Made by a program: the position numbers and the translations under genes
Part shown: positions 58,659-64,000 of the stretch, in pieces
Numbering within the stretch: the stretch's first letter is position 1
Layout: each line of letters opens with the position of its first letter
Notes under the pieces: generated by a model
What the model saw: the letters and a program-made list of their open reading frames with translations, nothing else
What the model was told of the DNA's origin: nothing
Databases searched by the model: none
NCBI RefSeq assembly: GCF_000018545.1
Contig: NC_012587.1
Span: 1,116,001-1,180,000, forward strand
Direction of reading: 5' to 3'
DNA length: 64,000 nt
Origin: Sinorhizobium fredii NGR234
Lineage (GTDB): Bacteria; Pseudomonadota; Alphaproteobacteria; Rhizobiales; Rhizobiaceae

Positions 58659-59816
58659 TTGGCACAGATGTCGAAACGCAGCGCCGTCGAACCGTTCCAC
58701 GCCATGGATGTCCTGGCAGAGGCGACGCGGCGTCGCGATGCCGGCCATCCGGTCATCTCGATGGCGGTCGGCCAGCCGGCCCATCCCGCCCCGAAGGCGG
58801 CGCGCGAGGCGGCGCGGCGGGCGCTGGAGCATGGCCGCCTTGGCTATACCGACGCCCTTGGCACCCTTTCCCTGAAGCGGGCGATCGCCGCCCACTATCA
58901 GAGCCGCCACGGCATCGCGCTTGATCCGCAGCGGATCGCCGTCACCACTGGCTCCTCGGCCGGCTTCAATCTTGCCTTCCTGGCTCTCTTCGATCCGGGC
59001 GATTGCGTTGCCATCGCCCGGCCCGGCTACCCCGCCTATCGGAACATCATGGCCGCCCTCGGCTTGAGCGTGGTCGAGATTGAAGCAAATGCCGAAACCG
59101 GCTTCACGCTCACGCCCGAAAGCCTGGAGCGGGCGGCGGCGCAAGCCGGCAAGCCCCTGAAGGGCGTGCTTCTCGCCAGTCCGGCAAACCCGACCGGCAC
59201 CGTCACGGGAAGGGCTCGTCTGAAGGCGCTTGCCGACTATTGCCGTGCCCAGTCGATCGCCTTCATCTCCGACGAGATCTATCACGGTCTGACCTTCGCT
59301 GGCGAAGAGACCTCGGCGCTGGAGATCGCCGACGACGCGATCGTCATCAACTCGTTCTCGAAGTACTATTGCATGACCGGCTGGCGCATTGGCTGGATGG
59401 TGCTGCCGGAAGATCAGATCCGTGTCTTCGAGCGCATCGCCCAAAGCCTCTACATCTCGCCGCCGGAGCTTTCGCAGATTGCCGCGGAGGCGGCGCTTGG
59501 CGCGCAGGAGGAACTGGACGGTTACAAGCGGGCCTATGCCGCCAACCGCGATCTTCTGATGAGGCGCTTGCCCGAGTTGGGCCTGTCCATAGCCTCGCCG
59601 ATGGACGGCGCCTTCTATGCCTATGTGGATGCCAGCCGCTTCACCAACGACAGCATGGCCTTCGCCCGCCGCATGCTGGCCGAGATCAACGTCGCCGCGA
59701 CACCCGGCTTCGATTTCGATCCGCTCGAGGGGCATCGCACCATGCGTTTTTCGTATGCGGGTTCGGCTGCCGATATGGCCGAAGCGATGGACCGCATTGC
59801 GAACTGGTTGAAGTAG
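58659..59816 (+). CDS. PLP-dependent aminotransferase, class I/II
   Basis: 385 residues, fold type I. PLP-lysine in NSFSKYYCMTGWRIGW, ASPANPTGTV (Asn contact) and SDEIYHGLTF (Asp-Glu-x-Tyr) are typical. The sequence resembles alanine/aspartate aminotransferases of the Igamma group, but the amino donor cannot be told. GAGGA lies 7 nt before the TTG at 58659; ATG 58668 is an alternative start. It ends 40 nt before a bidirectional terminator shared with rne. Confidence 0.85.
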   Translation: MAQMSKRSAVEPFHAMDVLAEATRRRDAGHPVISMAVGQPAHPAPKAAREAARRALEHGRLGYTDALGTLSLKRAIAAHYQSRHGIALDPQRIAVTTGSSAGFNLAFLALFDPGDCVAIARPGYPAYRNIMAALGLSVVEIEANAETGFTLTPESLERAAAQAGKPLKGVLLASPANPTGTVTGRARLKALADYCRAQSIAFISDEIYHGLTFAGEETSALEIADDAIVINSFSKYYCMTGWRIGWMVLPEDQIRVFERIAQSLYISPPELSQIAAEAALGAQEELDGYKRAYAANRDLLMRRLPELGLSIASPMDGAFYAYVDASRFTNDSMAFARRMLAEINVAATPGFDFDPLEGHRTMRFSYAGSAADMAEAMDRIANWLK

Positions 59817-59855
59817 CGAGACTTCCAGGCTGCGCAGTCGACGATCACAAACAAA

Positions 59856-59881
59856 AAAGGCCCGGAAACCTCCGGGCCTTT
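59856..59881. terminator. bidirectional rho-independent terminator
   Basis: 11-bp stem AAAGGCCCGGA (59856-59866) / TCCGGGCCTTT (59871-59881) with a 4-nt loop and A/T tails on both sides. It ends both the aminotransferase gene and the convergent rne. Confidence 0.9.
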
Positions 59882-59903
59882 CGTTTGGTAAGCCTGTGCT
59901 TTC

Positions 59904-62684
59904 TCAGAAGAAACCGCGGCGCTGCCACCAGCCGCCTTTTTTCGGCTTCGCCGATTCTTCTTCGTTGCCGTCGCCCTTGGCGACATTCGACGTGACGACG
60001 GGCTCGGAGGCAATCGTCGTCAGATCGCGGTTCGAGCGCGCCGGCTTGGCAGCCTCCAGGTCCGCGACGGCGTCCTCCACTGCAGCAGGAACGGTTTCGT
60101 CCGGCTGCGCTTCGACAGCCTGTTCGGCGGCCGTGTCGGCATTTTCCGCTGCTGCCTCGACCGCGACGGCTTTCTTGCGGCTGCGCTTCGGCTTTGCCGG
60201 TTTTGCTGCTTCCACGACCGGGACTTCGGCTTCCGCCGGAGCGACCTCCACGGCATGCTCGACGGCCGCGGCTGCAGCAAAATCCGGCTCTTCGGTTTCC
60301 GCCCCTGCCTCGGCATCAGCCGACTCTTCACCGGCCTCCGTCGCGAGACCGGCTTCACCCTCGGCTTCGCGGTTGCGGCGGCCGCCCCGCTTGCCGCGAC
60401 GGCGGCGCTTGCGCTTCTGGTCGCCGTCTGCCGTTGCGGCGTCCTGAGCCTCGCCCTCGTCCTCGCTCTCGTCGGCTTCGTCAACGGCGCCATCGGCCAT
60501 GTCTTCGGCTTCGGCCGCGACGGATTCCGGGGTCTGGCCTGCGCCCTTGCCGCGCCGGCGCCGACGACGCTTGCGCTTGCGCCCGCCCTGATCGTCGGAC
60601 GGCTGGGCCTTAGGCTGCTCCCGGCGTTCGGCGGTGATTTCCTCCGCTTCTTCCTCGTCGAGATCTTCCTCGATGACGACGTCTTCGTCTTCGTCTTCCG
60701 GTTCAGGCGCGAAATGCAGGAGCTGTTCGATCTTCACCGGATTCTCGACCGGTTCGCCCCGGTCGATCGCGAAGTGCTGAGCGCCCACATGGGCATCGGC
60801 ATCGATAATGATGGAGACGCCGAAGCGGCGCTCGTAATCGGTGATCGTGCCGCGCTTCTGATTGAGCAGGTAAAGCGCGATCTCCGGGATCGTACGGACC
60901 ACGATGTCGTGTGTGGTATTCTTGAGCAGATGCTCCTCGATACCGCGCAGGACATGCAGCGCGACCGAAGACTGCGAGCGGACATGACCCGTGCCGTTGC
61001 AATGCGGGCAGGTCTGCATCGTGCTTTCGAGCACCGAGGCGCGAATGCGCTGGCGCGACATTTCAAGCAGGCCGAAATGCGAGATGCGGCCGACCTGGAT
61101 ACGCGCCCGGTCGTTCTTCAGGCAGTCCTTGAGCTTCTTCTCGACGGCGCGGTTGTTGCGCTTTTCCTCCATGTCGATGAAGTCGATGACGACAAGCCCG
61201 GCGAGATCGCGGAGACGCAACTGCCGCGCCACTTCCTCGGCCGCCTCCAGGTTCGTCTGAAGGGCGGTATCCTCGATCGAGTGCTCGCGGGTGGAACGCC
61301 CGGAGTTCACGTCGATCGAAACAAGCGCTTCGGTCTGGTTGATGATGATGTAGCCGCCCGATTTGAGCGTCACCTGCGGCTGCAGCATGCGATCGAGCTG
61401 GGCTTCGATGCCGGAACGCGAGAAGATCGGATGCACGTCGCGATAGGGCTGCACGACCTTCGCGTGGCTCGGCATCAGCATCTTCATGAAGCTCTTGGCT
61501 TCCTTGTATCCCTCTTCACCGGAAACGATGATCTCGCTGATATCCTTGTTGTAGAGATCGCGGATCGAACGCTTGATCAGGCTGCCCTCCTCATAGACGA
61601 GGCATGGGGCAGTCGAGTTCAAGGTGAGCGTGCGGACGTTCTCCCAAAGGCGCATCAGGTATTCGAAGTCGCGTTTGACCTCGACCTTGGTGCGATTCGC
61701 GCCGGCCGTGCGCAGGATCACGCCCATGCCCTGCGGCACGTCGAGGCCGCGGGCGATTTCCTTCAGGCGCTTGCGGTCCTGCAGGTTGGTGATCTTGCGG
61801 GAGATGCCGCCGCCGCGTGCCGTGTTCGGCATCAGCACCGAATAGCGGCCTGCCAGCGAGAGATAGGTGGTAAGGGCGGCGCCCTTGTTACCACGTTCTT
61901 CCTTGGCGACCTGAACGAGAATGATCTGCCGGCGCTTGATCACCTCCTGAATGCGATACTGCTTGCGCGGCTTGCGGACCTGCCGGTCCGGAACTTCTTC
62001 CATCGCGTCTTCGGCACCGACGGACTCGATGATTTCCTTCTCGCCGTCATGACCGTCGTCATCGTCGTCATCATCGTCGCGGCGGCGGCGTGCATCCACG
62101 TCTTCGGAAATCGAGTCGACATCGACCATTGCGGCCATTTCGCCGCTGCTGCCTTCGTCGCTGGCGTCGGCCTGGACTTCTTCTTTTTGTTCGCTGGTCT
62201 TGGCTTTCGCCCGACGGGTGCGCTTCGGCTTGGCCTTGGGCTTTTCCGCCTCTGCTTCCGCCTGGACTTCCGTCGCCGCTTCCGTCGTTTCGGCTACCCC
62301 AGGGGCCTCGGCCTCTGCCGGAGCCTCGTCTTTCGGCGGCTCGACGACCTGTTCGCTTGCCGTTTCGACCGGCTCGATCTCTTCCTCGCGGCGGGCCTCT
62401 TCGGCTTCCGCCTTCAAGAGCGCCTGACGATCGGCGAGGGGGATCTGGTAGTAGTCGGGGTGAATTTCGGCGAAGGCCAGGAAGCCGTGGCGATTGCCGC
62501 CATAGTCCACGAAGGCGGCCTGGAGCGACGGCTCCACTCTGGTCACCTTCGCCAGATAGATATTGCCGCGGATTTGCTTCTTATGTTCCGATTCGAAATC
62601 GAATTCTTCTATGCGGTTCCCGCGAACGACAACGACACGCGTCCCCTCTGAGTGGGACGCATCGATAAGCATTTTCTCTGCCAT
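59904..62684 (-). CDS. rne: ribonuclease E with acidic insertion in the S1 domain
   Basis: Endonuclease of the RNA degradosome, 926 residues. The S1 domain begins with RGNIYLAKVTRVEPSLQAAFVDYG and is split by a roughly 150-residue low-complexity insertion (about 92-240), Glu/Ala/Lys-rich with eight consecutive Asp at 203-210; it resumes with IILVQVAKEERGNKGAALTT. Catalytic Asp458 and Asp501 are 43 residues apart, as in E. coli (303/346). The zinc-link is CPHC at Cys559/562. The C-terminal 200 residues are Ala/Glu-rich with basic KRKRRRRR patches and end in KKGGWWQRRGFF, the usual alphaproteobacterial scaffold end. A 734-nt gap lies upstream. Confidence 0.96.
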   Translation of the reverse strand: MAEKMLIDASHSEGTRVVVVRGNRIEEFDFESEHKKQIRGNIYLAKVTRVEPSLQAAFVDYGGNRHGFLAFAEIHPDYYQIPLADRQALLKAEAEEARREEEIEPVETASEQVVEPPKDEAPAEAEAPGVAETTEAATEVQAEAEAEKPKAKPKRTRRAKAKTSEQKEEVQADASDEGSSGEMAAMVDVDSISEDVDARRRRDDDDDDDDGHDGEKEIIESVGAEDAMEEVPDRQVRKPRKQYRIQEVIKRRQIILVQVAKEERGNKGAALTTYLSLAGRYSVLMPNTARGGGISRKITNLQDRKRLKEIARGLDVPQGMGVILRTAGANRTKVEVKRDFEYLMRLWENVRTLTLNSTAPCLVYEEGSLIKRSIRDLYNKDISEIIVSGEEGYKEAKSFMKMLMPSHAKVVQPYRDVHPIFSRSGIEAQLDRMLQPQVTLKSGGYIIINQTEALVSIDVNSGRSTREHSIEDTALQTNLEAAEEVARQLRLRDLAGLVVIDFIDMEEKRNNRAVEKKLKDCLKNDRARIQVGRISHFGLLEMSRQRIRASVLESTMQTCPHCNGTGHVRSQSSVALHVLRGIEEHLLKNTTHDIVVRTIPEIALYLLNQKRGTITDYERRFGVSIIIDADAHVGAQHFAIDRGEPVENPVKIEQLLHFAPEPEDEDEDVVIEEDLDEEEAEEITAERREQPKAQPSDDQGGRKRKRRRRRRGKGAGQTPESVAAEAEDMADGAVDEADESEDEGEAQDAATADGDQKRKRRRRGKRGGRRNREAEGEAGLATEAGEESADAEAGAETEEPDFAAAAAVEHAVEVAPAEAEVPVVEAAKPAKPKRSRKKAVAVEAAAENADTAAEQAVEAQPDETVPAAVEDAVADLEAAKPARSNRDLTTIASEPVVTSNVAKGDGNEEESAKPKKGGWWQRRGFF

Positions 62685-63164
62685 CTAAGCTCTGCTCCTC
62701 GGCGCAGAGGAACGGCAGACAGAGACACTTCGCGTGGAAGGCTGTCGAACACGTCGGAAACTGCGCCGGATGTGAAAGGTCCTGTTTGGCGCAGGTGAGG
62801 GTGCAGCAGCCAGACGGCAGCCGGAACGATTTCGTCCCGGGGCCTCCTTACTCCTGACCGATACTGCTGAGTCACATCAAAGACCAAACAAGAATGCCAA
62901 TGTCCTGGGCCTCGAGGGGAGGCCCGATGAATACGCCCACTTGCGGGCATTCGGTGAAAATCACCATCAAGAACTCCGGCCACCGCCGGAAATTGCGATC
63001 CAGTGTACGGGAGAAAATGCAGCGACGGCGGATGAACACCTGCGGCCGCGGAAGCATGATACGGTTGCAACCGGCTGTTCCGGCTCGATCACTTCGCTGG
63101 CGCCAAGCCTCTACAAAGCTCCGGCTGCCCGGCCGACGATTCTATCCCGTCAACACTTTCTCCT

Positions 63165-63193
63165 TGTGACGCTTTTATGTTTTCTATGTCACA
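63165..63193. promoter_or_regulatory. TGTGAC-N17-GTCACA dyad
   Basis: TGTGAC (63165-63170) and GTCACA (63188-63193) are inverted repeats flanking 17 AT-rich bases. The arms resemble CRP half sites, but the spacing is far too long for CRP. It may be a regulator site or promoter spacing element between rne and amiC. Confidence 0.3.
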
Positions 63194-63330
63194 TTGGCAA
63201 GGGAAAAGCCTTTGCCGCCACAATATTGATCGATTCGCTTGCCCGGGTGAAATCTGGTGTTCGGAGAGCGTTGCATCGGTTTCGAACCTGTCGCATTGGT
63301 CCCTTCCGGTGACGCTGCGTCAAGGTTTGG

Positions 63331-63338
63331 TTAACCAT
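63331..63338 (+). promoter_or_regulatory. CtrA-like TTAACCAT motif upstream of amiC
   Basis: TTAACCAT, the 8-mer form of the CtrA box, lies inside the palindrome TGGTTAACCA (63328-63337), 81 nt before the amiC GTG. No TTAA partner is found at the standard 7-nt spacing, so support is limited. Confidence 0.3.
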
Positions 63339-63418
63339 GAAGGTTCATTGGTGGGTAAGCGATGGTTGCGGCTCTCTGGGCCTTGCGCCGGAACTCGAAT
63401 GACGATGGGGGAGCCCGG

Positions 63419-64000
63419 GTGAAGCCTTGCGCAACAGAGCTGCACTGGCCGCAGGCGAAGCGCCTGGCGCGTCGTGCCTTCCATGCGATTGCCGTCCTGG
63501 TGGCGGCGATGGCTGCCCCTTTGCCCGCCGCGCGCGCCGCCGACGGGGGGCCGCCTTTGTTGGCCTATGGGGCGCGAGTCGCCGGCGACGATGCGCGCAC
63601 GCGGCTCGTGATCGAATTCGACCGCAGCCCCGAATTTTCCATTCATTACGTAGCCAATCCGGTTCGCGTCATCATCGACCTGCCGGAGACGTCCTTTGGC
63701 CTGAAGCCGGAGAGCCTGGAGCCACGCGGGCTCTTCGACGCAATTCGCTATGGCGGGATGGGCGCGGGGGCCTCGCGGCTGGTGCTGTCCGCCAAGGGGC
63801 CGACGGAAGTGACCCATGCGGAAGTGAAGCCGGAGGAAGACGGCAAGGGCTTCCGCCTTATCGTCGATGCGGAGAAAATCGACGGGGCCCGCTTCGACAA
63901 GCTTCTCGGTGATCAGCAGTGGACGGGAACGGTGCGCGCCGCCAAGACCGACCGTCCGGCGCTTGCGCCGGCAAGGGCTCCGGGCGCATTCGTCATTGCC
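63419..64000 (+). CDS. amiC: N-acetylmuramoyl-L-alanine amidase, 5' part (AMIN domain)
   Basis: The frame runs off the window end, so only 194 residues are visible. GTG 63419 follows GGGGGAG by 5 nt. A signal peptide (RRAFHAIAVLVAAMAAPLP, cleavage near ARAA) precedes an AMIN domain: TRLVIEFDRSPEFSIHYVAN, RVIIDLPETSFGL and ASRLVLSAKGP are typical. AMIN domains target periplasmic amidases to the division septum. The catalytic Amidase_3 domain should follow outside the window. The rne-amiC neighbourhood is what I recall of S. meliloti. Confidence 0.85.
   Translation, partial: MKPCATELHWPQAKRLARRAFHAIAVLVAAMAAPLPAARAADGGPPLLAYGARVAGDDARTRLVIEFDRSPEFSIHYVANPVRVIIDLPETSFGLKPESLEPRGLFDAIRYGGMGAGASRLVLSAKGPTEVTHAEVKPEEDGKGFRLIVDAEKIDGARFDKLLGDQQWTGTVRAAKTDRPALAPARAPGAFVIA

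Larger units (their letters stand above)
62685..63418. other. rne-amiC intergenic region with probable long rne leader
   Basis: 734 nt between divergent rne and amiC without a convincing gene. On the rne strand the region has several hairpins, for example GGGCCTC/GAGGCCC at about 62907-62927. Long 5' leaders allow RNase E to regulate its own mRNA in other bacteria; here this is inference. The amiC side carries the dyad and CtrA-like motif listed separately. No open frame in it resembles a known protein. Confidence 0.4.

Noticed and set aside
63427..63912. 161-codon plus-strand frame overlapping amiC in another phase
   Set aside because: It is Arg-rich shadow sequence; the AMIN-domain frame from GTG 63419 carries the signal peptide and conserved motifs.

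Overview
The window looks like a stretch of chromosome from a fast-growing rhizobium, most likely Sinorhizobium/Ensifer (Rhizobiaceae, Alphaproteobacteria). Three things point there. The protein sequences and gene order (nuo-birA-rnj; dinB-divK-pleD-rpmG; topA-dprA-plsY-pyrC-pyrB; gatCA/gatB; accCB-aroQ; rne-amiC) match what I recall of the S. meliloti chromosome. It carries rhizobial palindromic repeats (a RIME1-type element and a second nested palindrome). Its SOS boxes are of the alphaproteobacterial GAAC-N7-GAAC type. The DNA is GC-rich and almost wholly coding. I see no insertion sequence, prophage, CRISPR array, rRNA or convincing tRNA gene.

Layout. 1-11.1 kb: distal half of the NADH dehydrogenase I (complex I) operon, from the tail of a helix-hairpin-helix-like accessory protein through nuoG-H-I-J-K-L-M-N, with birA joined to nuoN by an overlap. 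11.1-18 kb: RNase J, methylmalonyl-CoA epimerase, a DUF1467 membrane protein, prolyl-tRNA synthetase with a long structured leader, and the LolC/LolD lipoprotein exporter. 18-30 kb: DNA replication and repair and cell cycle. This part holds dnaE1, an L,D-transpeptidase, a LexA-boxed dinB, the divK-pleD signalling pair, a candidate small RNA and rpmG. 30-42 kb: a long minus-strand run of MFS, NUDIX, DUF983, rnr, topA, dprA, plsY, a degenerate dihydroorotase (PyrX-like) and pyrB. 42-54.6 kb: a mosaic of an AidB-like acyl-CoA dehydrogenase, an AEC transporter, ruvX, the amidotransferase genes gatC-gatA and gatB split by small genes, four acetyltransferases in this stretch and the dinB neighbourhood, a frameshifted DUF1294 gene, a peroxiredoxin and the complex I accessory factor NDUFA12. 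54.6-64 kb: aat, accC-accB-aroQ (fatty acid and aromatic precursor supply), a DsbA-like thioredoxin, an aminotransferase, RNase E with a large acidic insertion, and the 5' part of the amidase amiC.

How they work together. Most genes are housekeeping: respiration, RNA processing (RNase J, R and E lie within 52 kb), tRNA charging, pyrimidine, lipid and cell-wall synthesis. DivK and PleD belong to the CtrA cell-cycle circuit, and a CtrA-like TTAACCAT motif precedes amiC.

The most interesting signal is a 28-codon membrane-peptide gene at 19262-19348. It has a strong ribosome binding site, sits under a triple GAAC-N7-GAAC-N7-GAAC LexA-type box, and lies directly before dnaE1. Its architecture is that of the Caulobacter SOS-induced division inhibitor SidA, although homology cannot be shown from sequence alone. 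Other points worth a second look: a PyrC homologue that has lost its catalytic residues; a structured RNA with mutually exclusive hairpins after pleD; and a structured leader of about 280 nt before proS.
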